A stretch of DNA of 64,000 nt from positions 1 to 64,000 of the forward strand of contig LVBW01000024.1 of NCBI GenBank assembly GCA_001604585.1. Reading direction: 5' to 3'. Source of the stretch: Puniceicoccales bacterium Verruco_02. GTDB lineage: Bacteria; Verrucomicrobiota; Verrucomicrobiia; Opitutales; Oceanipulchritudinaceae. Below the pieces are notes generated by a model that was not told the origin of the DNA, did not search any database, and saw only the letters and a program-made list of their open reading frames with translations. The position numbers were made by a program, and so were the translations under genes. Positions 16,764 to 26,416 of this stretch are shown here, one piece after another. Every line of letters starts with the position of its first letter. Positions within the stretch are counted from its first letter, which is position 1.

Positions 16764-17840
16764 TCAACCTGCGAAAAGTCTCTTTCTGAAATAGAAGGCC
16801 AGGTGAACGAGCGCCAGCATCACGGGCACCTCCACGAGCGGCCCGATGACGGCGGTGAAGGCCACGGCGGAATTGACCCCGAAAACGGCCACGGCCACGG
16901 CGATTGCCAGCTCAAAGTTGTTGCTCGCTGCGGTAAAGGCCAGCGTCGTTGTCTGCGGGTAGTTTGCCCCACCCCTCTTGCCCATCAGGAAGCTGACTGC
17001 GAACATGATGACGAAGTACAAAGCCAGCGGCACGGCAATTAGCAGCACGTCCTGCGGGGTATCCAAAATGCGCTCTCCCTGAAGGCTGAACATGGCCACG
17101 ATCGTGAAAAGAAGCGCGATGAGCGTAATCGGGCTGATGCGCGGGATGAACACCTTCTCGTACCAGTCCCGCCCCTTGATGGCAACCCCCGCAAAGCGCG
17201 ACAGCATTCCTGCAATAAAAGGTATGCCAAGGTAGATGAACACGCTCTTGGCCACCTCGCCCATGCTGACCTCTACAACGCTGCCCTCCAACCCGAAGAG
17301 CGGCGGCAGCACGCTGATGAACAGCCATGCGTAGAGGCTGAAAAAGAGTATCTGGAAAACGCTGTTGAAGGCGACAAGGGCCGCCGCGTATTCGCCATCG
17401 CCCTCCGCAAGGCTGTTCCACACGATCACCATTGCTATGCAGCGGGCCAGACCTATGAGGATGAGTCCGGTCATGTACTCCGGGTGTCCGCTTAGGAACA
17501 AGATTGCCAGAGCGAACATGAGCAGCGGCCCGATGAGCCAGTTTTGAACAAGCGACAGGCCCAGCACCTTTAGGTTGGTAAAGACGCGGGGCAGTTTGAC
17601 GTAGTCCACCTTGGCCAGCGGCGGATACATCATGAGGATTAGGCCGATGGCGATCGGGACGTTCGTCGTGCCGTACTGGAAGCGGCCCACAAAGTCCGAT
17701 GCCCCTTCCCATATTGCGCCAAGCCCCACGCCAAGCCCCATTGCAAGGAGTATCCAGAGGGTGAGAAAGCGGTCCATAAGGCCCAGCCTCTTGACGCAGG
17801 GCAGGCAGGCTGCGTTTTGCGCTTCGCTTGCGGCGCTCAT
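16764..17840 (-). CDS. acr3: Arsenite efflux permease ACR3
   Basis: Ten-helix arsenite/H+ antiporter of the ACR3 (bile acid-Na+ symporter) superfamily, 358 aa, inner membrane. The N-terminus [19 protein letters not shown] is characteristic, and the conserved Cys segment is [20 protein letters not shown] with the essential Cys of helix 4. [17 protein letters not shown] is the typical helix 9 motif. It overlaps the stop of the upstream canonical arsC by 4 bp, so the two are co-translated. No ArsR is encoded nearby. Confidence 0.93.
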   Translation of the reverse strand: MSAASEAQNAACLPCVKRLGLMDRFLTLWILLAMGLGVGLGAIWEGASDFVGRFQYGTTNVPIAIGLILMMYPPLAKVDYVKLPRVFTNLKVLGLSLVQNWLIGPLLMFALAILFLSGHPEYMTGLILIGLARCIAMVIVWNSLAEGDGEYAAALVAFNSVFQILFFSLYAWLFISVLPPLFGLEGSVVEVSMGEVAKSVFIYLGIPFIAGMLSRFAGVAIKGRDWYEKVFIPRISPITLIALLFTIVAMFSLQGERILDTPQDVLLIAVPLALYFVIMFAVSFLMGKRGGANYPQTTTLAFTAASNNFELAIAVAVAVFGVNSAVAFTAVIGPLVEVPVMLALVHLAFYFRKRLFAG

Positions 17841-18283
17841 ATGCAGGCGTCCTCCCGGCCCTGACGGTAGCCGTCTGCAAAGGCTCCGAACACCGTGCGT
17901 ATTTCGTCGCGCACGCGGCGGAACTCGCCTAGCACCTCATCTTCGCTGCCCGCAGCCTTGGCTGGATCGTCAAAGCCAATGTGCAAACGCCGGACCTTGC
18001 CGGGGAACACGGGACAGTCCTCGTTCGCGCCGCCGCACACGGTGATGACCGTCCTTGCGCCGCTATGGAGGTATTCGGAAAGGTTGCGCGACTGGTGATC
18101 GGATATGTCGATGCCGACTTCGCGCATAACCTCGATTGCCTTCGGGTGTACGTATCCGGCCGGGCGGGTGCCCGCGCTGCGGATTTGAGCGATGTCGCCA
18201 AGGGCGTTTTCGAGCACCCCGTGCGCCATGTGGCTGCGGCAGGAGTTACCTGTACAGAGAATGAGTATCAGGGGCTTATCCAT
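17837..18283 (-). CDS. arsC: Arsenate reductase ArsC (thioredoxin-type)
   Basis: Reduces arsenate to arsenite for export by the adjoining ACR3 (148 aa). The start at 18283 gives [20 protein letters not shown], where family similarity begins; the longer frame adds 55 residues of no recognisable kind. Catalytic Cys10 lies in the P-loop CTGNSCRS, and the redox pair is in [11 protein letters not shown]. The GFDDPAKA segment is typical. It is the first gene of the arsC-acr3 pair, with a 4-bp overlap. It shares extensive similarity with the second ArsC at 16189-16635. Confidence 0.92.
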   Translation of the reverse strand: MDKPLILILCTGNSCRSHMAHGVLENALGDIAQIRSAGTRPAGYVHPKAIEVMREVGIDISDHQSRNLSEYLHSGARTVITVCGGANEDCPVFPGKVRRLHIGFDDPAKAAGSEDEVLGEFRRVRDEIRTVFGAFADGYRQGREDACI

Positions 18284-18347
18284 ATTTAGCGTAATATACA
18301 CATGAGACCGAATCCCGCTAACAACATTCCACTCCGTCACCCGATTG

Positions 18348-20204
18348 TCATATCGATTTCTTCTCGCCCTCGGGCTTGTCCATGCGCTTCTGCACGCCGA
18401 GCACGATGCTGATGTGGGCGTCGCGAGTGTGGAGCAGCTCCCTTGCACGCTTCAGGGCGCGAGCCGTGGGCAGGGTGCTGTTCTTCACGTCATCGGCAAA
18501 GATGTTCTCCCGCCCGACAACATCAATAAGGCCGCTACGCTCGAATATGCGCAAAGTCTGCTCCCTGGCTTCGGAAACGAGCAGTGTGCGGTCATTCTCC
18601 TTCATGTAGCGGACTAGCTCCTCAAGGGCCAGAATGCTCGTGGCGTCGAGGTGATGGGCGTTGCGCAGCTTCAGGATGATGATCTTCAGGCCCTTGTCTT
18701 CGCAGATTCGGCGCATCTGGTCGCGGAATAGTTCGGCAGCGCCAAAGAACAAGTCTCCCTCCACATGCATCACGGCGATGGTCTGACGCCCGGCGGGCTG
18801 CACCTCGGGCTTGTCCAGCGGCGCAAGGACACCCTCTTCGTTGGCCCCGTATTCGACAAGCTGGGGCACGGCGGCTTTGCGCAAAAAGAGCATGATGCTT
18901 GTTGCCGTGCCAAGGATTATGGCAAGGTCGAGCCTTACAATAAGGGCGGCGCAGAAGGTGACGGCAAAGGTAAGCGCGTCGCTTCGAGTGCTCTTCATAA
19001 CGACGCGGATGACGCGCCTGTTGATGAGCGATACGCCTATGAACACGATAAGCGTGCCCAGCGCACCGCTAGGAATGTAGCGGGTCATGGGGCCGATGAC
19101 AAACACCGCAGCAAGTACGATAAGGCTGCTGAATATGGGGGCCATCGGGGTTGCCGCACCGCTCGACCAGTTGAGCTGGCTGCGCACGGGCGAACCGGAA
19201 ACAGGCATCCCACCCCATAGGGAACTGGCCATGTTTGCCGCACCTACACCCATAAGCTCTCGCCCCACGTCCAGCTTCTCGCCCGCCCTTGCGGCCACGC
19301 TCTTGCCCACCGATGTGGCCTCCAAAGTGCAGAGAAAGGCGATGACCAGCGCGGGCTGGAGCAGCATGTTGACCGCATCCAAGCTGAAATGCGGCAGGTG
19401 GATAACGAGCGAAGCGGCACTAATACCGTCAAGTCGAGACACAGGGCCTAGGCCCTGCAAGGGGGCGAAAGAGGCAATGGCCATGTTTATCAGCTCCCCA
19501 CATACCGACATGAGAACCAGTATGAGCGCCACGTTCGGGAGCTTGGGCAACTTTCGCTGCATCAATACGTAACACGCTGCCGTGATTACGCTTAGAAATA
19601 TTGTCGGCAAATGCGCATGAGGCACCGCCATGAGCGTTTTCCACGCAAGGCCAAACAGCGTGAAGCCCCGCTCCACATCCACATGCACGCCGAGCACTTT
19701 GGAGCTTTGGTTTACGATGATGAAAAGAGAGGCCGCCGTGATGTATCCTGTTATCACGCTTCGCGATACAAATTGCAGCAGGTTTGCCGCGCCCAGCATC
19801 GAACCTATTATGATGAACAGGCTGACCATGAACAGGAGCAGCGGTATGATGCTGAGTATCTGGTCCTGTGGCAGCCCAAGGGCAAGCATCGTGCCGAAAA
19901 AGAGCACCGCAGTGGCGTTGGTGGCCCCGGCTATTATGAAGCGCGAGCCGCTGAAAAGGGGGCCGAATATGCCTGCGAATATTTCCGTAAAAAGGCCGTA
20001 GAATATCGGCAGCCCGGCGATGACCGCATAGGCCATTGATTGCGGAAATGCCAGTAGGGCAACATTCAGGCCAGCTTTGAGGTCCGCGAGGGCCTTCTGC
20101 CTGTCATAGCTGCGGAGGGTGCGGACAAGGGGGACAAAGTCCAGACGGCAAAGTTTGCATGTGAATGCGGATGCGGCACTTATATCTGAACGGTGTATGG
20201 CCAT
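18348..20204 (-). CDS. SulP family anion transporter with STAS domain
   Basis: Inner-membrane anion permease of the SulP/SLC26 family (618 aa). The membrane half (about residues 40-460) starts with LKAGLNVALLAFPQSMAYAV and has GLPIFYGLFTEIFAG, the usual SulP signature. The C-terminal STAS domain (about 490-600) contains GDLFFGAAELF and LKLRNAHHLDATSILALEELV. Sulfate, bicarbonate or dicarboxylates are all possible substrates. It lies 64 bp before the ars cluster on the same strand, which may be coincidental. The first 25 or so residues are unusual and the true start could lie downstream. Confidence 0.88.
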   Translation of the reverse strand: MAIHRSDISAASAFTCKLCRLDFVPLVRTLRSYDRQKALADLKAGLNVALLAFPQSMAYAVIAGLPIFYGLFTEIFAGIFGPLFSGSRFIIAGATNATAVLFFGTMLALGLPQDQILSIIPLLLFMVSLFIIIGSMLGAANLLQFVSRSVITGYITAASLFIIVNQSSKVLGVHVDVERGFTLFGLAWKTLMAVPHAHLPTIFLSVITAACYVLMQRKLPKLPNVALILVLMSVCGELINMAIASFAPLQGLGPVSRLDGISAASLVIHLPHFSLDAVNMLLQPALVIAFLCTLEATSVGKSVAARAGEKLDVGRELMGVGAANMASSLWGGMPVSGSPVRSQLNWSSGAATPMAPIFSSLIVLAAVFVIGPMTRYIPSGALGTLIVFIGVSLINRRVIRVVMKSTRSDALTFAVTFCAALIVRLDLAIILGTATSIMLFLRKAAVPQLVEYGANEEGVLAPLDKPEVQPAGRQTIAVMHVEGDLFFGAAELFRDQMRRICEDKGLKIIILKLRNAHHLDATSILALEELVRYMKENDRTLLVSEAREQTLRIFERSGLIDVVGRENIFADDVKNSTLPTARALKRARELLHTRDAHISIVLGVQKRMDKPEGEKKSI

Positions 20205-20414
20205 CAGGGAATATCAATCCGAATTATCCCCGAGGGCACAGGCATGGCAAGGTCAAACAGGACCGAGCAGAGCAAGCGGAGGCGGCGAAAGCACTTTATC
20301 AAAGGGAAAATCCCTGCTCGCCATCAATGACTTATCCCGTCATGATAATGTGCGTAAAAGCGCCTCTGCTGGCCTTGGAAAATTGCCGCTGGCGCTCGAC
20401 TCGTACTGCGCACA

Positions 20415-21677
20415 ATGCACGAAACCGACAACGAAAGCCTAAAGCCCGCCGCGGCATATCTGGTGGGCGTTTGTGAATACGGGATGGAAGACGATCCCGA
20501 TGCCTTGCTCGACGAGCTTGGCGAACTGGTGGCCACTATCGGCATACCGACGGGAGGGCGGGAAATAGTGCGCATTCGCGAGGCACATCCGCGCTTTCTT
20601 GTGGGCAGCGGCAAGGCGGAGCAGATTCGCGACCGCGCCCTAGCCCTTGGCTGCGAGATTATCGTTTTCGACGTATCTCTTGCCCCGGCCCAGCAGCGCA
20701 ACTGGGAAGAGCTGTGCGGGATGAGTGTCATTGACCGCCAGGAGGTGATTCTGGACATATTCGCCTCGCGGGCGCGAACGAAAGAGGCCGTGCTACAAGT
20801 GGAGCTGGCGCGGGCCGAATATATGCTCCCGCGGCTGCGCGGCGCATGGGGACACCTCAACAGGCAGCGCGGCGGCGGCGGCGTCACCCAGCGCGGCGAG
20901 GGCGAGGCGCAGAGCGAGCTGGACGCCCGCATGACGCGCGAGCGCATAGCAAAGCTGAAGCTGGAGCTGGAGGCCGTGAAGAGGCACCGCCAGGTGCAGC
21001 GCAAGCGGCGAGAAAGGGTGCCCCTGCCAACGGCTGCCATAGTGGGCTACACCAACGCCGGCAAGAGCAGCCTGCTGAACGTGCTTACCGGGGCCTCGGT
21101 CCATGCCGAGGACGCGCTGTTCGCCACGCTGGACCCGACAACGCGTCAGCTTCTTCTGCCGGGCGGGGGCAAGTTACTACTTACAGACACGGTGGGCTTT
21201 GTGCGCCGCCTGCCACACCGCCTTGTCGAGGCGTTCAAGGCGACACTGGAGGAGGCCGTGGTCGCGGATTTTCTCATCCATGTGCTCGACTGCTCAAGTC
21301 CCGACATGGAGCGGCACCGCGAGACTACTCTGGAGGTGCTGCGCGAGCTTGGCGCCGAGGACAAGACCATCATCACCGTCTTCAACAAGGCGGACCTGCT
21401 GGAGGGACATGGCCTTATCGAACGTTCCGACGGGGCCATATACGCGAGCACTCGCACGGGCCAAGGCATGTATGTGTTGCGCGAAAAGCTTGCCGAACTG
21501 GCCGAGGCTGCCCTGTCCGCCAGCGAGCTGCTTATTCCGCACAATCGCTACGATGTGATCAGCGCCCTGCACAGCGCGGGGTGCGTAAAGACGAGCGAGG
21601 TGCGCGATGAGGGCGTAATGCTATCCTGCAACCTGCCGCAAAGGCTGAGGCATCTGGAAATGCAGTTCAGGGCGTAG
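20415..21677 (+). CDS. hflX: GTPase HflX
   Basis: Ribosome-associated GTPase (420 aa) that splits or rescues stalled 70S ribosomes. The N-terminal domain has GGREIVRIREAHPRFLVGSG and the glycine-rich linker GGGGVTQRGEGE. The G domain starts near residue 212: G1 GYTNAGKSSLLN, G3 DTVGFVRRLPH, G4 NKADL. Length fits the family. It is divergent from the SulP gene, with 210 bp between, and convergent with the NERD gene. No hfq or miaA neighbour is present. Confidence 0.94.
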   Translation: MHETDNESLKPAAAYLVGVCEYGMEDDPDALLDELGELVATIGIPTGGREIVRIREAHPRFLVGSGKAEQIRDRALALGCEIIVFDVSLAPAQQRNWEELCGMSVIDRQEVILDIFASRARTKEAVLQVELARAEYMLPRLRGAWGHLNRQRGGGGVTQRGEGEAQSELDARMTRERIAKLKLELEAVKRHRQVQRKRRERVPLPTAAIVGYTNAGKSSLLNVLTGASVHAEDALFATLDPTTRQLLLPGGGKLLLTDTVGFVRRLPHRLVEAFKATLEEAVVADFLIHVLDCSSPDMERHRETTLEVLRELGAEDKTIITVFNKADLLEGHGLIERSDGAIYASTRTGQGMYVLREKLAELAEAALSASELLIPHNRYDVISALHSAGCVKTSEVRDEGVMLSCNLPQRLRHLEMQFRA

Positions 21678-21753
21678 TGAGGGGGAGACCGCCTGTCCAG
21701 ATTCCGCTGAACGGTCTATGCCGGACCTGAAGACTTCCGCTATCAGGTCTGCC

Positions 21754-22641
21754 CTATTCCAGTTCCATCTGGCTTGCTTGAGAGAGCTGATTGACGATAC
21801 GGCGGAAAAGGGATGCTTCCATCGGCAGGCTATCGGGACGAAAGACCTGTGTTCGGACAAGCTTTGGGTTGATAACCTTTACTGCTCCCCGCCCCGTTGT
21901 TTTCACAAACCAGCCCGGCAATGCCAACATTGGGACCACATCCACCTTGTCGCCAACCTGTTTTGTCAGCCAGTTTGCGAGGAATGTGGCATTGCGCTGC
22001 GCCTGCGCCAAGGCTCCCATGCCTCCCATGCCATTTGGAAGTAATAACGAACTGCCGTTGTATTCAATCTGATGCATTACCTTTCCGCTATGGCGTTCCA
22101 CTGGTTTGCGCCATGTCTTGGTTTCGACTGCAAATACAGCGCAGGAACTCACGATGACATGGTCGATATTAAAGCCGTCGAACTGGAGGTCGTGAAACAC
22201 ACGACAGCCCTCGGGCATAAGTTCATCAGTCAGTATCTGGCCTACGAAACGCTCTCCCGCAAACCCAAGTTTGTAACAGCGGTAACGCCAGCTCAGGCGG
22301 AACAACTTCACGCCGGCATACGACTGACAAACAGCGGAAAATGGGAATATCAACAAGAGCAACAAATCTCTGAGGTATGTGTTGCCTATTGTCAGAAGTC
22401 CCTGCCCGGCGAAAAGAACGAGAAACACGGACGGAATCATAATGAGCATGGTGTCCGTTATCTTGTCCCATATTCGGTCCATTTCCTTGCGGGTGGATTC
22501 CCCACTTGGCCGCAGGCACTTTTCCCTTATTGGATGAACCTTTTGCAACTTCTGGCGCCGGAAATAGGCACCAGTGATGAGCACAGGTGCCGCGAATATC
22601 CCGATGCCAACAGCGATGCTTGTCCAGTAGGTCAAGTCCAT
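21754..22641 (-). CDS. NERD domain membrane protein
   Basis: Predicted nuclease-related protein of 295 aa. Two hydrophobic segments lie in the first 115 residues (SIAVGIGIFAAPVLITGAYF; later MLIMIPSVFLVLFAGQGLL). A NERD domain follows from about residue 130: GFAGERFVGQIL, FDGFNIDHVIVSSCAVFAVETKTW. That gives the E-D-ExK set of restriction-like nuclease folds. Base composition looks lower in GC than the flanking genes, suggesting transfer. An alternative start is 22665. Function is unknown; NERD proteins have been proposed to act in DNA processing. Confidence 0.75.
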   Translation of the reverse strand: MDLTYWTSIAVGIGIFAAPVLITGAYFRRQKLQKVHPIREKCLRPSGESTRKEMDRIWDKITDTMLIMIPSVFLVLFAGQGLLTIGNTYLRDLLLLLIFPFSAVCQSYAGVKLFRLSWRYRCYKLGFAGERFVGQILTDELMPEGCRVFHDLQFDGFNIDHVIVSSCAVFAVETKTWRKPVERHSGKVMHQIEYNGSSLLLPNGMGGMGALAQAQRNATFLANWLTKQVGDKVDVVPMLALPGWFVKTTGRGAVKVINPKLVRTQVFRPDSLPMEASLFRRIVNQLSQASQMELE

Positions 22642-22733
22642 GCCTACATTGTATGCAAGCAACAAAAGGAAGCATCAAGCTGTCAAACGCAACCGCATAA
22701 GATTGGCATTCTGTTTACTATTAGCCCCCTCCC

Positions 22734-23534
22734 CTACACCGCCACCTTGGCCTTGATAGACGGGTGGGGGTTGTAGTTGTCCAGTTTGAAGTCCTCGTAT
22801 TGGAAGCCGAAAATGTCCCTTACCTCCTGGTTTATGCGCATCGTCGGCAAGGCTCTTGGCTCCCTTGTCAGTTGCAGCTTTGCCTGCTCGACGTGGTTTG
22901 TGTACAGGTGCAGGTCGCCGAAAGTGTGGACAAAGTCGCCTGGCTTCAGCCCCGTAACCTGCGCCACCATCATCGTCAGCAGCGCATAGCTGGCGATGTT
23001 GAAAGGAACGCCAAGGAAAATGTCCGCGCTGCGCTGGTAGAGCTGGCAGGACAGCTCCCCGGCCTCCACATCCACGTAAAACTGGAAAAAGGCATGGCAG
23101 GGCGGCAGCTTCATGCTCGGCACCTCTGCCGGGTTCCACGCGCTGACAATCATTCGGCGGCTTGTCGGGTTATGGAGAATTTGATCAATGACTTCCGCAA
23201 TCTGGTTGATACGCGTGCCGTCGCCCCTTGGCCAACCCGTCCACTGCGCCCCGTACACCGGACCAAGCTCGCCCTCGGCGTCCGCCCACTCGTCCCAGAT
23301 CGTCACCCCGTGTTCCTGTAGCCAGCGCACGTTCGTCTCCCCGCGCAGAAACCAGAGCAGTTCGTAAATGATGCTCTTCAGGTGCACCTTTTTCGTTGTA
23401 AGTAGCGGAAAGCCTTCGCGAAGGTCAAAGCGCGACTGTGCGCCAAACACCGAATAGGTGCCCGTGCCAGTGCGGTCTCCGCGCAGCCTGCCGCTGTCCA
23501 TTACGTACTTAAGAAGGTCGAGATACTGCTTCAT
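22734..23534 (-). CDS. thyA: Thymidylate synthase
   Basis: Methylates dUMP to dTMP with methylene-tetrahydrofolate (266 aa, standard length). Catalytic Cys lies in [12 protein letters not shown]. The dUMP-binding [29 protein letters not shown] and [12 protein letters not shown] segments are all present, and the C-terminus ends in a hydrophobic AKVAV as in the family. It lies 33 bp after the TonB-like gene on the same strand and may be transcribed with it. Presence of ThyA means the flavin-dependent ThyX route is not needed. Confidence 0.97.
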   Translation of the reverse strand: MKQYLDLLKYVMDSGRLRGDRTGTGTYSVFGAQSRFDLREGFPLLTTKKVHLKSIIYELLWFLRGETNVRWLQEHGVTIWDEWADAEGELGPVYGAQWTGWPRGDGTRINQIAEVIDQILHNPTSRRMIVSAWNPAEVPSMKLPPCHAFFQFYVDVEAGELSCQLYQRSADIFLGVPFNIASYALLTMMVAQVTGLKPGDFVHTFGDLHLYTNHVEQAKLQLTREPRALPTMRINQEVRDIFGFQYEDFKLDNYNPHPSIKAKVAV

Positions 23535-23567
23535 TAAAAAATAAGGTAAGGCTGTTCTAGTTGGCCT

Positions 23568-24386
23568 CTACTGCATGGCGGCCTTTTCCGCTCTTAGCTC
23601 TATCTTTCTTGTGTAGGCCGTGTTGCCGGGGGGCGGGCTAAGCTTGCCCAGCGCGCGCACGGCGGCCAGCGCGGCATTGTCGAAGGCGGCGTCGCCGGAG
23701 TTGGTAACAAGGCGCACTGCGGACACCGTGCCATCGGCCCCGATGCGAAACTCCACCCATGCGCTGCGCCCGTCCGCAGCCCCGGCCGGCACACGGAAGT
23801 TCTTGTCTATCAATGCGCGCACCCACTGGAAATAGTCAAAGAGCTGCCCCTGCTGGTCGATGGACATCGAAGAGACCTTGTCGCTGTCCTCTTTGGAAAG
23901 ATTAGCGCGCAGGTCGCGGAGGACGGAAGCGGAATCGAGCTTGGGCGTTGCAACGGGCTTGGCTGGCGTCGGCTTTGCCGGGGCCTGCTGCACCTTTGGC
24001 GGCAGCTTGTTCTGCTTTGCAAAGGTCTTGTAATCAATAAGCTCCGGCTTCTTTTCCGGCGTAGGCTTCGCTTCCTTCGCAGGCTCGGGCTTTGGCTGGG
24101 GTTTTGCCACGGGCTGCGGCTCGGGCTTGGGCGGAGTTATTTCCCGCTTGTCCAGAGCGGGCAGGCTGGGCATTTGCGGAGCCGGGGCCTCCTGCTTTGG
24201 GGCGGCGTTGCGCGGCTCAGGATTTTCCACCGGCGGCCCGCCGACAAGCTCCATGACATGCGGCGGCTTCTCAACGCGGTGGAATGCCATGTTGAGCAGC
24301 ATCCAGACAAGCACCGCCCCGACCGCTCCGCCGTGAAGCAGGAGCGACCAGCGAAAGGCCCGCCCGGTATTTGTGTCGCCGCTCAT
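23568..24386 (-). CDS. TonB/TolA-like periplasm-spanning transducer
   Basis: Energy transducer of 272 aa. One N-terminal membrane helix (WSLLLHGGAVGAVLVWMLL) anchors it. Residues 55-160 are a Pro/Lys/Glu-rich extended linker. The C-terminal domain (about 190-272) is TonB/TolA-like: WVRALIDKNFRVP, AWVEFRIGADGTV and AAVRALGKL. It follows exbD by 27 bp in the order ExbB-ExbD-TonB/TolA. With no tolB or pal here, I lean to nutrient transport rather than Tol-Pal, and it may power the TonB-dependent receptor at 46130-49366, but this is inference. Confidence 0.8.
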   Translation of the reverse strand: MSGDTNTGRAFRWSLLLHGGAVGAVLVWMLLNMAFHRVEKPPHVMELVGGPPVENPEPRNAAPKQEAPAPQMPSLPALDKREITPPKPEPQPVAKPQPKPEPAKEAKPTPEKKPELIDYKTFAKQNKLPPKVQQAPAKPTPAKPVATPKLDSASVLRDLRANLSKEDSDKVSSMSIDQQGQLFDYFQWVRALIDKNFRVPAGAADGRSAWVEFRIGADGTVSAVRLVTNSGDAAFDNAALAAVRALGKLSPPPGNTAYTRKIELRAEKAAMQ

Positions 24387-24413
24387 TAGAGAAATTGTGC
24401 CCCTTTCCCGGCC

Positions 24414-24839
24414 TTACCTCTTTCCTCCCGCCTGTGTGTTTATGTTGAGTTTATGCAGACCCGCCTTCTGTATGAGATCTATGACGTCTATCACCGCCTG
24501 ATATTGCAGGCTGCGGTCCGCACTTAGCGAAATTACCGGAGCCTCCGGCAGAGACGCTGCATCGGCAAGCAGCCTGCGCAGCTCCTCGCGTTCGACTGGA
24601 ATATCGCCCCATAGTATACCGCCGTCGGCGCGGATACTGATGTATTCCATCTTCAGCTCCTCCTTGGCCGCCTGCCGCTTGGGACTTTCCACGGGCAGAT
24701 CCACCTTGATAGTCTGCTCAAGAAGCGGGGTGCTGATCATGAACACGATGAGCAGCGAAAAGGCCAGGTCGATGAGCGGCGACATGTCTATGGCCGATAG
24801 CGCGGAGAGCCGTTCGCGCCTGTGGAAGGAGCGGGCCAT
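24414..24839 (-). CDS. exbD: ExbD/TolR biopolymer transport protein
   Basis: Proton-channel partner (141 aa) with one N-terminal helix carrying the proton-relay Asp in SPLIDLAFSLLIVFMI. A periplasmic domain follows (PVISLSADRSLQYQAVIDVID). Its start codon lies directly against the stop of exbB. It forms the stator together with ExbB and transfers proton-motive force to the TonB-like protein encoded next. It could equally be named tolR; sequence alone does not decide. Confidence 0.9.
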   Translation of the reverse strand: MARSFHRRERLSALSAIDMSPLIDLAFSLLIVFMISTPLLEQTIKVDLPVESPKRQAAKEELKMEYISIRADGGILWGDIPVEREELRRLLADAASLPEAPVISLSADRSLQYQAVIDVIDLIQKAGLHKLNINTQAGGKR

Positions 24840-25508
24840 CTAGCGCGCCCTCCCTTCTCCGGCGCGCTCCTCCAGCTCGAAGCGGTCTGCAAGAATGCTG
24901 GCAAAGTTCTCCAGCTCGGTGACCATTATCTTGGTCTGCGATAGCAGATAGTTGTAACCGAACACCGACGGAATGGCCACCAGAAGCCCGGCGACCGTGG
25001 TCAGCAGCGCGCCCGACACGCCCGGAGCCAGCATCTGGATTGTGGCCGTCTGCTCGGTGGCTATCGCGCCAAAAGCATCCATGACGCCCCACACCGTGCC
25101 CAAGAGTCCGAAAAATGGCGCGCCGGTCACTATCGAGGCAAGCCACACCATCTTGCCCTCGTAACCCATCACGCATTCGCCCACGCTGCGCTGTATGGCG
25201 TTCTCCACCATGCCAATGCGCAGCTCGCTCGAGCCTCCCTCCGTGCGCCCCCAGGCCTCGATGGCCTCCCTCGTAAGCGAGGCATAGGCTCCGGGGTAGT
25301 CCTTCTGCGCGGCACGTATCGTGCCTAGCTGGGCAAGATAGCGTTCGTAGCGCGTGTTGAGGTCGCGCATCTTCTTCAGCTCATGGTATTTGCCCAGCAT
25401 CACAGTCCATGCAAGGACGCTGAACGCGATAAGGAGTATGACGATGAGCTGTCCGGCCAGATTGGAATCGCCAAAGGCCGTGAAAACGCTGCCAAATACG
25501 GGTGTCAT
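24840..25508 (-). CDS. exbB: ExbB/TolQ proton channel protein
   Basis: Inner-membrane proton-channel subunit (222 aa) of the MotA/TolQ/ExbB family. The start at 25508 (MTPVFGSVFTAFG) matches the family; the longer frame adds 48 non-conserved residues. Three membrane helices are visible: residues 14-34, then GAPFFGLLGTVWGVMDAFGA and VAGLLVAIPSVFGYNYL. These hold the GTVWG and PSVFGYN motifs of the channel. It is first in a compact exbB-exbD-tonB operon, divergent from the Mpv17-like gene. Confidence 0.92.
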   Translation of the reverse strand: MTPVFGSVFTAFGDSNLAGQLIVILLIAFSVLAWTVMLGKYHELKKMRDLNTRYERYLAQLGTIRAAQKDYPGAYASLTREAIEAWGRTEGGSSELRIGMVENAIQRSVGECVMGYEGKMVWLASIVTGAPFFGLLGTVWGVMDAFGAIATEQTATIQMLAPGVSGALLTTVAGLLVAIPSVFGYNYLLSQTKIMVTELENFASILADRFELEERAGEGRAR

Positions 25509-25714
25509 CTGCTGCTCTTGGAGAGGGTAAAAGGAATTGGACGAAGCATATACCGGGCGGTTCCTGAGCAGCAAAAAAAATCGGGGCATTCTTTCATGAT
25601 TGCCCGATGGGCGGCATTTGCGTGCCTCCGGGGTCTTTTGCAGGCTCGCCAAGCGGGCTGCGTCTTCTCAAGCTTGTATTTTTGCAGTCGATTTGGGGTA
25701 AAGGGGGAGTACAC

Positions 25715-26386
25715 ATGTTCGAGAGAGGAATTCGCCTGTTCTTTCAGGCATTGAAGACAAACTGGCTGCCCGCGATCGGCATCTGGGCAATGGGGAGCCT
25801 CATTGTTTATGGATATTACAAAGGCGGCATCGTACTCGACGCCTCGGAGCACGTTCTTGCGCTACGCGAGGACCTCGGACTACTTTACCCTGTCCTATCC
25901 ATGATGCTTTTCGGGGCCTTTCTGCCCTCGCTGACTCAGATTCTTCTCCTGCCCTCCTCGCGGGCCTCGGTGCTGCGCCGCCTGCCCTATCTACTTCCCT
26001 TCTGGGCGGAAAAGGGGCTGGAAGTGGAGCTGTTCTATTACAGCCAGTCCCTGCTGTTCGGCAGCGAGCCGACATTGCCCGTCATCATAGGTAAGGTCTT
26101 TGTTGACCAGTTCATATACACGACCACCTGGGGAGCGATAAGCACGGTAATCTACCTTCGCTGGATGGCTAGGCGCATCGGCGACATCCCGGCGGACACC
26201 GCCATTGCCCCGAACAACTGGTACAGCCGGGTGGTCTTCCCCGTGATAGTGGCCAACTGGGCGCTGTGGATACCGGCCGTGACCTTGGTGTATCTCTTGC
26301 CCACCCCTCTGCAACTGCCCTTGGCCAACATGATACTGTGGCTATGGTCGCTGATGCTCATATTCATAAGTAAGCACGACGGCTAG
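25715..26386 (+). CDS. Mpv17/PMP22-like membrane protein
   Basis: Membrane protein of 223 aa. The start at 25715 is chosen because GGGGGAG lies 8 nt upstream, one of the few good Shine-Dalgarno sequences here. Four hydrophobic helices are visible, and the C-terminal half echoes the eukaryotic Mpv17/PMP22 pattern: KVFVDQFIYTTTWG, an NW motif before WYSRVVFPVIVANWALWIPA, LVYLLPTPLQLPLANMI and a final LWSLMLIFISK. The match is by pattern recognition and not by alignment. Mpv17 proteins are membrane channels of unclear role; a bacterial homologue would be noteworthy. Confidence 0.6.
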   Translation: MFERGIRLFFQALKTNWLPAIGIWAMGSLIVYGYYKGGIVLDASEHVLALREDLGLLYPVLSMMLFGAFLPSLTQILLLPSSRASVLRRLPYLLPFWAEKGLEVELFYYSQSLLFGSEPTLPVIIGKVFVDQFIYTTTWGAISTVIYLRWMARRIGDIPADTAIAPNNWYSRVVFPVIVANWALWIPAVTLVYLLPTPLQLPLANMILWLWSLMLIFISKHDG

Positions 26387-26416
26387 GGCGCCGGGCCGAA
26401 AGCAGCAAAGGCGCCG

